A stretch of 64,000 nucleotides of DNA from Lasiosphaeris hirsuta (GCA_030549175.1 JAUKUA010000007.1:3534001-3598000), one strand, 5' to 3'. Shown: positions 10,605 through 23,142, counted from the stretch's first letter. Notes: generated by a model from the sequence alone, not told the origin. Translations and numbers: made by a program.

Positions 10605-13358
10605 TCAAATAATGTTCGCAATGCTGATCCGCTCCTGACTCCTACTCTTCGCCATCCCCCCCATCGACGTCGACATGCCCCCCGTAGGCGTGGTAATGGT
10701 CGGACTGGTATTCGACGTGGCGTGGTGCTGCTGGCCCTGAGGCGCGTGGTGATGTTCGCCGTTTCGCCCCAGTCCGAGCCCGCTGCCCCCCGGCTCAACC
10801 TTGACGGGAGGCAGCGGCTGCAGCTGCGGCTGCAGGTGGTGACCCGAACGCTGCTGCTGCTGTGGGTGTTGCGGTGGTGTCGGCGGCGGCGGCGGCGCCG
10901 CCCATCCCTGCTGTGGCGGTCTCGCTCCAACGGGCGACGGCCCCTGGGCCTGCACCGGTGGTGGCCCGGGCGCAGTAGGCGTCGATGAACCCGAGGTCAA
11001 ACCCCTGAGCAGGTCCTCGAGGCGCTCCCACCCACCGGGCGCCGTCCACTCCCACCGCTCCTCCTGGTTCAGACTGGTGCGCGCGTCGAGGCTAAACAGG
11101 CTGTCTTTGGGGCTGTGCGTCGCCTGGGTGGGGGACCGGTCCATCTGCTGCTGCTGTTGGGCCTGCGTTTGCTGCGCCTCCCTCTCGCCGCCGACCCAGA
11201 CCCACGCCGTCTCGGGCCCGGCCTGCAGATCAGCACTTACGAAGGTGAGGAGCTCCTCGTCGCGCATGAGCGCGTCTTGGAGCGCGCCGGTAGACAGCCG
11301 AGGCGGCGGCGGCGGCGCAAACGGCTGCCCGTGTGCGTGCCCGTGCCCGTGCCCGTGCCCGGGGGGTGTCGCTTGGGCGAGGAAGGCGGCGTACTCGCTG
11401 CGCTTGGCGGCGAGCGTTGACATGAAGAAGGCCAGGAAGCGCAGGCACGGCACGGCCACCTCGCGGTGCGAGTTGATGGCCGCCAGCGTGCGTATGCACA
11501 GCGACGCCTGTTCGAGATAGTTGGTGAGTAGGAGGAAGAGCGCACACCGGAATATGTGTGTGGCAAGTAGGGCCGTGGCGCCGTCGGGGAGGGCCGATGT
11601 GGTCCGCGAGAGAAGGGACGCCGTTTCTAGCGCCGTGAGAGTGCACTGCTCGATGGCCGTGAGACGCACGTGTGGCGGGCAGCTTGGCGTTAGGTTGTGT
11701 CGATGAAGGAGTAGGCGTGCATGCAAGAGGTAGACAAGAGGGTTCAAGAGCCCCGGCGAAAGTGCCGCGTTGCTCGAGGGGTCGCAGGCCTGCGGAAAGG
11801 TGCGCAAACACGAAGCAAAGTGCTGATCGAAAGTAGCAAGGCGGGTCGGGGCGATGACGGGGGTGGAGAGGGCCTTGCCCAGCGCCGTGTAAGAGCGGAC
11901 AACGTGGATGATGGCGAGCAGCGAGTGTGTCAGTGGCTCCGCTCCGTTCGGCACCAGCATCCCGCCGTCGTGAATAAAGTGGTCATCGACCCCTGCTGGG
12001 AGCGAAACATCGCAGTCGGCGTCGTCGATCAGCGTTGGCCTCCCGAGTTCGAGCGCTAGGCTGCGGTCGAGGATGTAGATCGTCCACCACGTCCTTCGAC
12101 GCATCTCGCCCTCAATGACGGACCACGGGCCTGACTCCGAATAGAGGCCAATATCCTGGGCGACTCGCACCGCGTTTCCCAGCCAGCTCCACGCCGCCGA
12201 CTTGAGATTTAGTTCGCTGAGTACGATGGTGATGAGGATAAGCGTGCGTGCGTTGTCCAGCACATAGTCATTATTCCAGGGGTCGATAAGCGTCCGCGCC
12301 GTCTCGAGGAGCTGGCACGCCGAGAACCCGCGCACCTGCTCGTCATCGGCCGTGAACAACCTCCCAACGGCGAGAGCCGCGAAGAGCATAGACATGAAGG
12401 ACTGAGGGACGCGCTGGGGGGCCCCCTGTTTGTATAGGCCCTCGATCGTCTGCTGGAAAGAGGCCCAGTGGATGATGGGCGTCAAGGTGTGGGCCGACGA
12501 GTAGTACGAGCGCAGGAGCAGTTCCGTCACCTGCCGCGGCGGCAGCAAGTGCTGGTAGTCCCGGTTCTCGGCGACCGGGAGCTGGCGGTACTGGGCGGGC
12601 GGCTTCCAGATACCCCGCGAGAAGTTGCGGAGATTCGATCTGGCGCGGGCGAGGTCGTGGATGGGCGCCGGCCTCTTCTTCCGCCTCGGCTCCACCCCAA
12701 TCTCGGGGAGCTGGAGGGGGAGCTGCTCGACGCCGCCGTCGACGTCCATGTCGACCTGGCCGCTCTGCTCCTGAAGCATGCGCCGCAGGCTGCTGTTCTC
12801 ACGCCGGATCCGCTCCATCTGCTTCTCTAGGTCCTGGACCTGCTTGATGGACGACATACGCCGGTTAGTCTCCTTGGTGAACTGGCACTTGACATTGCGG
12901 CTGGAGCACTCGGTGCAGCTCGTCGTTTCGGTTGCATCGCACTTGACCTTTCTCTCCCGGCAAGCATCGCAGCTGGGGTCCTTCCTCCTCTGGCGGTATG
13001 CCCTCTTCTGGGCTTGCGAGGAGCTGGACGAGGGGAGCTGGGCGTGTGACGGCCCCGGCGTGCCGGCCGTCGACTCGCTCGACGCCATCGAGTCTCTCCC
13101 CATGGTCGAGTTGGCCGTGACGGGCGTGTAGGGCTGGAACGGGTTGTGAGGCTGGTGGATCGGGGGCAGCGGGGGGATGCCTATGGGGTGCGGAAGAGAC
13201 GCCGGATTCGACCTGGCACTCGCAGTCAAGCTCATCAGGCCGCCAAGATAGTGTGCGGGCGGCTTGGGCGAGGGAGCCGACGAGACGGACGACGAGTCGT
13301 ATGACCGTGTTGAGGGGTTGGGGGATCGAGGATATGGGTTGTGCGACGCAGCAGCCAT
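10605..13358 (-). CDS. Zn2Cys6 fungal transcription factor with middle homology domain
   Basis: A single open frame gives 917 residues from the ATG at 13358 (CACCATGGC context). An in-frame ATG at 13460 would add 34 residues but has a weaker context. The zinc cluster spans residues 130-158 with spacing C-x2-C-x6-C-x7-C-x2-C-x6-C (CDACRERKVKC...CTECSSRNVKC), followed by a leucine-rich coiled coil at about 170-196 (VQDLEKQMERI), the usual dimerisation element. The fungal-specific regulatory domain follows, with LGRPTLIDDADCDVSLP in the conserved position. N- and C-terminal parts are low-complexity Ser/Pro and Gln/Pro tracts. A (GH)n run, encoded by alternating GTGCCC units near 11330-11360, lies before the tail. 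It is a nuclear regulator binding CGG half-sites as a dimer; its target pathway cannot be told from sequence alone. Confidence 0.85.
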   Translation of the reverse strand: MAAASHNPYPRSPNPSTRSYDSSSVSSAPSPKPPAHYLGGLMSLTASARSNPASLPHPIGIPPLPPIHQPHNPFQPYTPVTANSTMGRDSMASSESTAGTPGPSHAQLPSSSSSQAQKRAYRQRRKDPSCDACRERKVKCDATETTSCTECSSRNVKCQFTKETNRRMSSIKQVQDLEKQMERIRRENSSLRRMLQEQSGQVDMDVDGGVEQLPLQLPEIGVEPRRKKRPAPIHDLARARSNLRNFSRGIWKPPAQYRQLPVAENRDYQHLLPPRQVTELLLRSYYSSAHTLTPIIHWASFQQTIEGLYKQGAPQRVPQSFMSMLFAALAVGRLFTADDEQVRGFSACQLLETARTLIDPWNNDYVLDNARTLILITIVLSELNLKSAAWSWLGNAVRVAQDIGLYSESGPWSVIEGEMRRRTWWTIYILDRSLALELGRPTLIDDADCDVSLPAGVDDHFIHDGGMLVPNGAEPLTHSLLAIIHVVRSYTALGKALSTPVIAPTRLATFDQHFASCLRTFPQACDPSSNAALSPGLLNPLVYLLHARLLLHRHNLTPSCPPHVRLTAIEQCTLTALETASLLSRTTSALPDGATALLATHIFRCALFLLLTNYLEQASLCIRTLAAINSHREVAVPCLRFLAFFMSTLAAKRSEYAAFLAQATPPGHGHGHGHAHGQPFAPPPPPRLSTGALQDALMRDEELLTFVSADLQAGPETAWVWVGGEREAQQTQAQQQQQMDRSPTQATHSPKDSLFSLDARTSLNQEERWEWTAPGGWERLEDLLRGLTSGSSTPTAPGPPPVQAQGPSPVGARPPQQGWAAPPPPPTPPQHPQQQQRSGHHLQPQLQPLPPVKVEPGGSGLGLGRNGEHHHAPQGQQHHATSNTSPTITTPTGGMSTSMGGMAKSRSQERISIANII

Positions 13359-13572
13359 GGTGCTGGAAAAGAAGAGCCTGTTTCCGGCAGCCTGATTCGG
13401 AAGTGACTCCACAGGATCCCCGATAGGATGGTTTCTGGGGAGCTGCCGGTCAAGGAACATGCAGACGGATTATTTGGGGGTCTTTTCTGGGAATGGGGAG
13501 GTGTTTAAAGGAAACCAAGCGCCGTCCTGCGTTCCCAACCCACCCTGGACGCCCGGTACACGCACAGGCAGC

Positions 13573-13648
13573 TCACACACATACAGATTAGACAGGCACA
13601 CACACTCTCACACACCACACACCACACATGTACATACACACGCACACA
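13573..13648. repeat. CA-rich simple repeat in the 5' leader or promoter of the TF gene
   Basis: Interrupted CACA runs (ACACACACTCTCACACACC etc.) lie 0.2 kb upstream of the ATG, within the probable leader or core promoter of the Zn2Cys6 gene. Confidence 0.6.
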
Positions 13649-16600
13649 ATCTTCCTTGGCCAGGTACCGACTGTCGCTCCCTGCCGTGGCCCTCTTGCTC
13701 GTTCCCCGCCGTGCGGGAAGTCTGCCGATCGGGGTCTGGAAAGGCCCTCCAATGTCTCAAGCGCCTACTGGGTAGGAAATCTCGCCCAGGGGCGTGTTTC
13801 CGTCGGCGGATCCTGGTGGGAAAATTCGCGCTGCTGCAGCAGCGCCGTGCAACCTCAATACCGCTATGATCCGTGAGTCCGATGTTGAGTGTCCGGTCTC
13901 GTCGTGCTTGTTGTTGCTGCTCAGCTGTTTCTCGCGACCTCGAGACTCTGCGGTTCGGAAGCTCTGCCGTATGGCTCCGGGAAGGTCGCAATACACCATG
14001 TGTTATTTGGGCGGTCTTATTAGTAGCGCCCGTGGGTGTCAAGCATGGTCCCAGAATGTGTGCGGGAGGATGCGGGCTGTGGATGATGTTGGGGCTCGGC
14101 AAAAGCGATCCGGCAGGCGTGTGTAAATGCGCGCCAACCAGCAGATGATGAGTCTGGTTCGCCCGGAGCAGAATCGACGTGCGCAACAGCGAGGCCAAGC
14201 AAAGCAAGCACACCGAGTCTGCAGTCGGATACTTCGTATGTCGAAGGGGGGGGGCGTGAAGAAAGCAAGGAAGCGAAGGACCAGAGTTGAGCGTCGCAAC
14301 AGCAGCGACAGCAGCAGCAGCAAGAGTAGCAGCAGGTCGGGAGTGGGTTGACGATGGACGAGTCGGGCAACAAACAAGGCGGGTGAGAAGGCAAAAGAGG
14401 GTCGCAGCTACGATGGGCTGGGATGTGCCGCCTTAGTATGGTCGTGTTCAGTGGAGGCGGTTGCATCTCAGCCATGCCCTCTCCATCGCCGTCGCATCTG
14501 CTTGCGGGGACGTTGTGTAAATCTGTCTCCTGCGCGCGACCAGGCTTTCTCCGGGAGCCGGTTTCCCTGTGCTGCGTGCTCTAGGGCTTTCGCACCCCTT
14601 GGCTGGACTCGACTTGACTCTCGCAAGCTATCCCTGTATCTGTACGATCTTGACCAAAGAGGCTCTCGAGTCTCAAGAGCGAACCACCGCAATCTCGAGG
14701 TTCCTCGAGGTCCCCCCCCCCCCCCCCTTACACTACCCCTAGTTGAATCAATCGGCTTCTGCCCAGATCTGCCAGTGCGTCTTGGAGCCGTCTTGTGGTT
14801 TCTGACCCTCGGATGATGCGCTAACCAAGGGACCCCGGGCCCTGCCAGTAATCCCTCCTTGTCCCCCCAGGCGCGCCCCCCCTTCAAGCACAGCTCATAG
14901 CGAATCGGCTACCGTGCGAAAATAAGGTGCTGTGCCGCACCTCACTGACATCTACCCGTTTTCTCCTTTCGACCCGCCGCTAGGCATCGGCGCATCGTGT
15001 CCGGGGGGCCTGAAGCCACTGTGCTGGGTGGGTTGCTCTGGGTGCAGTGAGTGTATGCAGTACGTAAGTCCCACTGGGTGTGTCTTCGTACCGTGCCGAA
15101 GCAGGGTCCAGCGCCGTTGCCTGAGACGTGATGCCCGCTGGCGTCTGATTTGGCTCGAGCAACCGCTATCAATATCCAGTTTCCTCACCTTACGGGCCGC
15201 AGGATGCCAATGGACGGGCCCCCGTTGGCCCCATTGGGTGTTATTATCAGAACCTCTTCGTGTCGACCCGCCCGCGCCGACGGCCAGCATGGGAGCACCG
15301 CTTCCGAGTCGAGCCTAGGCTGGGCAGGCAGATCAACCGAACGGCGGCCACTATAGCAAGTCATGCATCGGGGAACCGCCCATTCGGCTGGCTCTGCCCG
15401 GCCGCGGTGAACAAACCGTCTGTGTGGTGTTTAGGGGCCGGTTTACCTGAACTAGTATATGTGTGGCGCGCAACGAGGGACAAGTTTGCCGGTTTCTCGA
15501 TAACTAGTAGGTCGTAAAAGGTACTGTGCAGTCGACCTGGCTCAACCATCACACCCTCTTGTCAAGACCAGAGAACCATGCACGCCTCCCCAGTCGAAAG
15601 CCGCACCCGCCGTTGTGCCGTGCATACATATCTGCAATTGTTGCGCGCTATGCAGAAGGAGCGCAGATGGCTGAGGGAGCTGAGGTCTGAGATGAACGGT
15701 TCCACGGCGGGTGAGAGTGAGGGGGGGTAGAGAAAGGAGGGAGTGGGCTGTTGACCATTGGTGGTTCCTCGCCTCGGGCTAGTCAAAACTCGTGGTTTCC
15801 GAGGCCATCCTCCCCTCTCGCTATCCACTCGGCATGGGTGCCAGGCCAGTTCCGGGCCATGATGTGCATTCGGAATCAAACAATTTGTGCGCTTCCCCCC
15901 CCCCCCAGCTGTAAGTCAGGAGCTGCCACCCGCTCGATTCGTGCCCGCAGCCGGAGTAGGCGATGCCCCCCTATTCACTGTTCAGGGCACCCCAAGCCTT
16001 GCGTTATTACAGGGCCATGGCCCTTGCTACCTTGCTTCTAAACCCCCCTCCCCCTGTTGACGCGCTGAGGAACGCTGATCGCTGGTCGGGAAGCTCGATT
16101 GCTAGCGGCGATTAGCCACAGACGGCGGGCAACGGCGGGTTATTTCCCTCATGGCCAATTCTCTTTCTGTTGACATCTGACAAACATCGCTAGCCCTAAA
16201 TCCCTCCAGCAGCAGCAGCGGTAGCCGCTGCCGCGCAGACGACGTGCGAGTAGTACCAGAAAAGCAAGAAGCACAGGAGAGACTTGCTGCGCCTGTAGCG
16301 GATGTGTCTTATTAAACACCATGTTACTCCGTATTGAGATCACCAAGGCAAGACTACAATGCACTGGGGTCAGGTGCTTTGTGTTGTGTGCTGGTACCGG
16401 ACACAGACAGCGTCCCAACATCTCGTCGATGCGACTGTTGTGCTCCCCAGAGAGATGCTGTGTGCCCGTACGCAAGAGTGGACGGGTCCGTACAGAGCAT
16501 GGTATATGTACGCTACAGTGTGTGATGCAATTCCAGGCTGGGGTGAGCCACGAGGGGGCTTTGGTGGACGAAGATCGCCGTTAAGACAGGTGCCTTGTCG

Positions 16601-18480
16601 GTTATTAACCGGGGCTGGAGAAGCCTTGCTCTCGCTTCGTCAAACGCGTGGCGTCAGGCATCATCCTCCATCTCTCAGCTCGTGCCAGGTAGATGTCTTC
16701 AGCACACCGAGCAGTTGCGCGGGAGCTTCGGGGGGGAAAAGCCCGAGCAGGCCGTTGCACAGCATTTGTGCGAGGTCTCGCAGCCGATCTTGTCTGGGCG
16801 ATTCGGGACCTTTTGGAGCCTTTGCTCGAAACTAGTCAGAGCTGAAGCTAGCGGCGGGAGGTGTTGCAACTGCCAGATCTCGGGATGGGGACTCGAGACA
16901 CTGGTCGAGGCACTGGTCGGCGAGTGGCCCGTCTGACAAAATAACAAGCTGGGCGACCGGAAGTCATGGTCCTCCACAGCCCGTGCACCGCTCTGGTTAG
17001 CGCCATGTGCTGCACTGCATCTCGGTACGAAGGGGGCTTGCTGTGACGCTTTGATGGGACGGTTGTCGAGCTCAACTGCCACCGCCCAGCCCCCACCGAA
17101 ACCCGCACCACCGGAACGGCCTCACAACGCCAGCTGCTGTGTGTGTGCGCAGTGTGCACAGATATCTCCACTAGCCAGGGCTCTGGGGGAGAAGGGATGT
17201 GGGGAGCCAGACCGGAAGCCATGCGGAGCCCCTTGGGGCGTAAGCTCGCCAGTTCACAGCTCTCACACTCGTCAGCGCGTCCCAGTCTGCCTATGGCTGA
17301 CAGGCTACGACTGCTCACCGCGTAAACTATGTACTACCAGTATGTGCGCTAGTTAGTGTTCGGATAGCACGCAGCGTGCAATTTCGACGGCACACGGCCA
17401 GAGGCAATCGGAGGCGAGTGCTACGAGCATGTTACGAGCATCAGTACTGGTACCCGATCAGGCTTAGCGCGCTGCAGGTGGTGAAGGCGAGACTGGGGGC
17501 TCACTTTTAAGACCGAGAGACAGTGTCTGGGAATTGCCGTAAAGGTTGCACTTAACGATGCGCCATGTAGAGAGCTGGGTGTCCACCGGTCGACGAGTCG
17601 GGTCAAAGGTTTCTCTGTGTTGTAGTGCACACAATAGATAGAGGGCTGAGCCCAAATGCTCCTTTCCTACGTCAGATCAGGCAGGAATGCTGAGATGTGA
17701 GATGCGCCATGGTTGTGAGCACAGTTGCGGGCGCCTCAGCGGGCAGCAGAGCATGTGTCGCTAGTGGCATGAATGGTCCGCAATGACCACGAGAGGGTGA
17801 TGGGCTTACTGGCTTGCAGACTTGTCAGGAAGGCGAGTGAGCGAAACGTGGTGTGTGCCGGCAAAGACGGTTCCTCGCTCGCTAGAGGTGTCTTGGATGC
17901 GGGATATTCCTCGGAAGCCAGCCGACCCAGAGCAAAAGTCGCCAAGGCAAGGTGTGCCGTGAGCCCGAACCGTGAGCCGGCGGGGCTGGAATTACCCACC
18001 TCAGGAGGGACTGCTGAAGGTCCGACTGAAGACTGGATGCACTCGCTAGAAATGCCCAAGGACAAGATAGAGCTTGCCAGAAAGAATTGCGTAGCAAGAG
18101 GCCAGGCACAGATTGAAGGCCAGACATGACGTTGTTGCCCGCACCCCCAGATCCTCGGGGACTGCTCCAAAAGATGGGCATGGAAAGATTTCCGAAGATT
18201 TGTGGTTACCTTTTGGGCTTGGCAAAAGCAAAAATGACTCGACCCTTGATCCCTGCGCAGCATGCCCCAGCACGCCCAAAGGCTGGCTCAGGGCTGGCCA
18301 GCGCCCGGCACGAGCCAGCGGGGGAGCGACAGCGCTGATTCCGAAGCGGAAGGAGCCTTTCGCAGTCTCACTGTGGGTCCCGCCTCAACCGTTTCAAGAT
18401 CGCTTGTTGTGCTTTTCGCTGCCTTTGCTGTGTCGTGCACAACATTATTTATTGCCTACCTACCTTAGCACCGAGTGACT
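13649..18480. other. gene-free region upstream of the TF gene, first half
   Basis: I find no supported gene. The part from 13649 to about 14500 probably includes promoter and leader of the TF gene. A CAG-rich patch lies near 14300-14335, and a C16 run (14712-14727) and a C12 run (15895-15906) are present. ORFs occur on all frames with overlapping extents, as expected for GC-rich non-coding DNA. Confidence 0.45.
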
Positions 18481-21400
18481 GCCTACCAATACCCACCACG
18501 GCCCTCCATTTGCATACTAATCTGTGGCTCGGTGACGGCCTCGCATCCTTCGTGCCAGACTCGAATGGCTAGCTCCCTAATCCGTACCCTCCCTTCACAG
18601 CCAGCACTACACCTCTGACATGTGCCCCCAATGCAATCTCGGGTCGCACTGTTTGGAGGGGCACCCAATGAGAGATTACCCACCAAATTCGTGATGATAC
18701 GGAGTGCCGAAGCCACACTTCCTGCGAGTTGCTGCGAGCACCGGGCCCTGCTCAGTGCCCAGCGCCCAGCATCAACACCGGCCGACAACGACAGCTTGCT
18801 CTGCTTCCTTTGCTACCTCCTGCCACAGTCGAGCCGCAGAACGCAGCTTTCTACCGTTTCAGTCTAGGACGACAACCTTGCCAGCAAGCTTACGCTGGAT
18901 TCAACCCTTGGCTGCGCTACCTGCCGAATGTCAACGCAGGATCTGCTAAACAACCTCGTTGACGGTGGGTTGGAGCCCTGGAGCCCGGACTCGAGTAGCC
19001 ATTCTTGGCAATACTCATCCCAGCAGACGCCGCGCAGTTATTCTTCCACGGATGCTTCGTCCACTAGCTCCACAAGCCAGGTTAAGCACTCGAGATTCCG
19101 AAGGTCCCCGAATCTTGCTGTCACTCCCCGTCACGCATGTCGGAGCGCCGCTAATACATACACGGCACCGCCGTTGCGACGGAGTCCGCCATGGCCAACA
19201 TGCGGCTCGGCGACAATCACGCCAGACACCCAAAGCCAGGCTTGATGTGACGTTGAGATCCCCCTTCATGTTTCACATGGCTTTTGAAATTTAACAAGAC
19301 CAAGGGACCGGGGCTATCCCTACCTGCTTCGACGACCCCTGCTGGGAAATGATGCCAACCAGGCCGGGAATCCGGAAACGAGCTGACTACACATGGTCCA
19401 GTGCAACACGCAGAGGAAGAGTATGGGAAGGATCCGGCCGCTTGTACCGAGCTTGCAGATTTCCCAGGTGTTGGGCTTGCGAGAGGAGAGCGAAGGGTAG
19501 CTGTCACTCGCTAACGGGAGGCAAGAAACTGGCACCTGCTGCGGGCATAACCCAAAGTGGAAGAGACCAACAGCAGTGCCGCGTCCGTACTCCGGACGTC
19601 CATACTTCGGGCCCACGGTAGATGGCCAGCCATCATCCCAACTTATTCATCGGACGCCAGGGACCCAGCGCCAACAGAGCACAACCAAGAATCAGCAAAT
19701 TCAAGTCACCTGCGAGCAGGAAAGGGGGCAAAGACAAGAGATATTGACCGCACCAAAATAGAAACACTATTGGCTGGCATCGTGGCGCGCGACCTCCCCT
19801 CCTTTCGTCCACAACCCCAGAGTTTGGGTGGAGCGATTGTTGGCTATAACGGGACCTGATATTGGGCGGCCCAGGGATCCGTGCCGTCCTCTCTAAGGGG
19901 GGGCGCTTCTGGAGGGGGGGGAGGGGGGGCCGATGCACTTGTGCGGCCGATGAGCCAGTTGCAAGAAATTCCAAGCACTGAGCGCGACAACCCAACCCGC
20001 GGGACCAAAATCCCCAAATGAGACTGGGTCCATCCGATTGCCGAAATCCGGTCGAGATGATCGGCTCCGCAATCGCACGGCCGGTTCAAAATAGCAGTAG
20101 TTCCCTTTTCCATCCACTTCACGGGGATGGTCTTCGGGCGAGGGGCTAGAGCAAGGTTGTTGAATGTTATTGTCCTGCCCCCGTCAGCACTCCGTAGGCA
20201 TGCCAGTGTACCTTACACACGACACACGACATGGACGCCACTGATAAGCAGAGATGGTGGCGTGTGCAAGTCAGAAGGGAGTGAGTAAGTGAGCGGGATG
20301 TTTGAAACCGGGGCGTGTTTCCCAAGGGCGGGATACCTCTCGGAAAGCGGGCAGAGGGCGGGCAGAGAGCGGGCAGAGAGGGCGGGGGGTTGCGATCTGA
20401 CCGAATGGTGGCAGATCCCGAACGGGTATGCACTCGGTGCTTAGCTACCCCGAGACCAGCTGTCGTCACAGGACTCTGCAGTCTGCGCCGCCAAGGTCTC
20501 TACAGGAGAGAGAGGTAGTACAGGATATGGCCACAGGAGATAACAGCAGCAGGGACAACAGGGACCGCAGGGACCACGGCAGTAGACAGCCAGGACAACA
20601 AATGGTACTGATACGCCGTGCAACCCCGCGAGTTGCTCGGGTCCATGACGAACGGGGAAGCGAGGTAACAAGAGGAGAGCACAGCGCATATCTGCAACGG
20701 CTGGTGGTGCGCACCGGGGCAGCGTGGCTGGCCCATGACGATGTCTCAAGAACGCTACATGCAGACCCGCAGCGCGGGCTTCAGACCGGACCTCGAAGAC
20801 CTCTCTCACCGGGGCGCATCCCAAGGGCGGTGCTGCCGTGTAACCAACCTGACAACAATCGAGACTTTGGACCGATGGAGGCGCGCACCCGGCGGTGGCA
20901 GGCCTTCCGATTCGCAACACCTCTGTCGAAGAGATCTCGGAGAGCAAATCGCCCCTCCCACCAGTCAGCGGGTCTCGGCAGCCAAACAATCGGCCGCGGG
21001 CTGCATCGCAGGCCACCGAGTACGTACAAGCACTATATCGTGCCTGCTATATCCTCGCTGCACCGTCACCAACTGCTCTGTGGTACATCCTATCACATGA
21101 AGGGGTCCCGTCGCTTGTTGCACACGCCCCTTTCGATACTCGTCCCAGCCCGGCGAATATAATCCGACAGGGACAGAGGCTGTATGTCTGGGGAAGTGTG
21201 TTGAGCTGGTCCCCAGCGCCCGGAAAATCCGCAGAGGATCGTCACGCTGCCCTTGGGGGAATCGCCTTTGCGGCCATCACTCATCCATATCACATGAAAA
21301 GCCACCCGCCGCTCTGACAGGATCCCACCGAGAAGGCCGAGGGCGGCAAAAGGAGGGGGGGGGACGCTGTGCTTTCGAGCCACTGACTGACGAGATTGAG

Positions 21401-23124
21401 GGGGCGCCAGTGACTTTTGCATCTCCGTATTCGGTTTTCAAAAGACCACGGTCCAGTGGTTACTTAAAACACACACACACACTTCTTTTTTCTGTCGTCT
21501 CTGCGCGAGCGGATGCCCAGATGCCCAGGTGCCCAAACAGGAGGCGCAAGGTGCTGCTGCAATCGCAGTTGGCAGAGAATTTTGGCCGAATAGGCCCGGC
21601 ACCCGCCTAGGTTTCTTCGCTGGGTCGATGCTACGGCAGCCCTGCTTGGCCTGCTTCGGGTGAGCTACCGAACTCCGCTGCTGATCGCTTCGCTGTGTGA
21701 TCGCTCTCGCGGAGGAAAAGAAATGGAAGACAGGGGATGGTGATCACTCTCAGACTTTTTCGACATCGCTGCGTCTATTCTCGTCTTTAGCCTTTGAGCT
21801 CCCCACTGGACACCCAACTCTCGGGGTTGCTCCCATCGAGACGTTGGATGTCACAGACGTCCGGCGGCCGACGCTCTGATATCAGGACTCCGATAGCCCA
21901 ATCAACCCCACGAGCCTGAGCAGGAGAGGTTTGGGCCAATGATCGAAGTCGCATCGCAGATCAGAGAGATCACAACGATGGGTGCGATGCCCTGCCTTGC
22001 CTACCAAGGACCCCCCATCCACCATGCCGACGTGCTGTGGGCGGCAAGCACTAGGCTTGGTTTGGGAACCTCTTCGCCGCCGTGGGTTCCGATGAATCCA
22101 TGGAACCCATGCCGGGCCCATGCCTCGCAGGTCGCAAACTCCCCAGGCCCAGGCCGCGACCCTGCGACTCCGTACCTTACCCTTTTTCTTGCTCCACACA
22201 GCCCTCGGGCCGGCAACTGCCGCGTGCTGGGATGGCCCCTCCAGGACTGTTGCGAAAAAAAAAAAGGCGGGCGAGCCGTTTGGCTAGAAGCCCTTCCCTT
22301 GGTGCCCGCTGTGATGTACTGCGACTGCTGACAAGAGGGGGGGGGAAAAAGAAAAGAAAAAGTGCGAGAAAAGTCGCGTAGCGAAGGATGTACCCGCTTC
22401 GGAGGCGCATGGGGGCTGAAGAATGTTCCTGCAATCTCAGCCAGGGGAGGAAATAATCCCACCGTGCCCGTTCGAGTCCTGTCGTTTTCTGCTGCCGAAT
22501 TTCTGCGCGGCGGCACGGTCGGCGTCGCATCTGCCAAGCTGGGCTCCCCGGATCCTACCCCCCCTGCGCACCACGGGCGCGAACCACCAACGATGCACCG
22601 CGTAGAGTACTGCCCAGCTGGTTCCGAGAGGCGCGCACTTCTGCCTCAGGGGTCCGCCGCTTCAGAGGACAGGACAGCGATCGTTGAGGTTTGGCCACCC
22701 AGGCTCTGATCTGCTTGTTTCTCAGGATTCTCAAGCCAAGGCGGCGGCATCACTGTGCAACAATCTTCAATGTCTCCGCAGTTTGATGCTCGGCAATAGG
22801 TCTTCTCACCGGCCCTACCCCGATACGTGTCAACATTGTCTTCGGCCCGAGCCGCAGACCATGTGAGGCAGCAACCGGGCAATATGTGGACCTGTAGGTG
22901 AGAATGTGATGAAGGGAGGTCGAGAAACCGTGTCACACAGTCTCAGTCGACCAATAACCGCCGAGTTATGAGCTTGGGTTTCACCGAGTATAATATCTGA
23001 TATGTCTCATCGGCGAAACTGTAGGCCCAGACTGTGTGCTACCTGGACGAGATGATTTATGGCTTCTGCATAGCTTGTTCAACCTCGTGAGAAGAGCTGG
23101 TATGCTGTGTTGTCAAACATGCCG
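18481..23124. other. gene-free region, second half
   Basis: No supported gene. A plus-strand ORF at 18928-19245 begins plausibly (MSTQDLLNNLVDGG) with a Ser/Thr-rich stretch, but I found no continuing exon. Overlapping ORFs at 20428-21162 on both strands lack motifs. A (CA)n run is near 21470. Confidence 0.4.
20347..20379. repeat. 11-bp tandem repeat, three units
   Basis: Three units of GCGGGCAGAG(A/G) stand in direct tandem, followed by a related GGGCGGGG tail. Confidence 0.7.
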
Positions 23125-23142
23125 ATACGGTGTATACCGTAT
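23125..23142. promoter_or_regulatory. 18-bp palindrome ATACGG-N6-CCGTAT, candidate Zn2Cys6 binding site
   Basis: Perfect 6-bp arms ATACGG and CCGTAT flank TGTATA, giving a CGG-N6-CCG inverted repeat at 23128-23139, 433 bp upstream of the adenine deaminase ATG. This spacing is the one known for yeast Ppr1 and Aspergillus UaY, regulators of pyrimidine synthesis and purine use. That the site is bound here is inference. Confidence 0.4.

Noticed and set aside
11077..11811. Plus- and minus-frame ORFs inside the first Zn2Cys6 gene
   Set aside because: Shadow frames of GC-rich coding sequence; the minus 951-codon frame carries all domain motifs.
14020..14475. Cys-rich minus-strand ORF (CCYSCCCCCRCCC)
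   Set aside because: The cysteines come from a CAG/GCA trinucleotide repeat read in one frame.
18928..19245. ORF beginning MSTQDLLNNLVDGG with Ser/Thr-rich part
   Set aside because: It has a plausible start and a weak donor near 19080, but no following exon or domain could be found.
20428..21162. 244-codon ORF in the long gene-free region
   Set aside because: Equally long ORFs overlap it on the other strand, and the Arg/Pro-rich composition matches none of the known families.
22466..22482. tRNA B-box-like GTTCGAGTCC
   Set aside because: No matching A box and no acceptor or anticodon stem can be formed around it.
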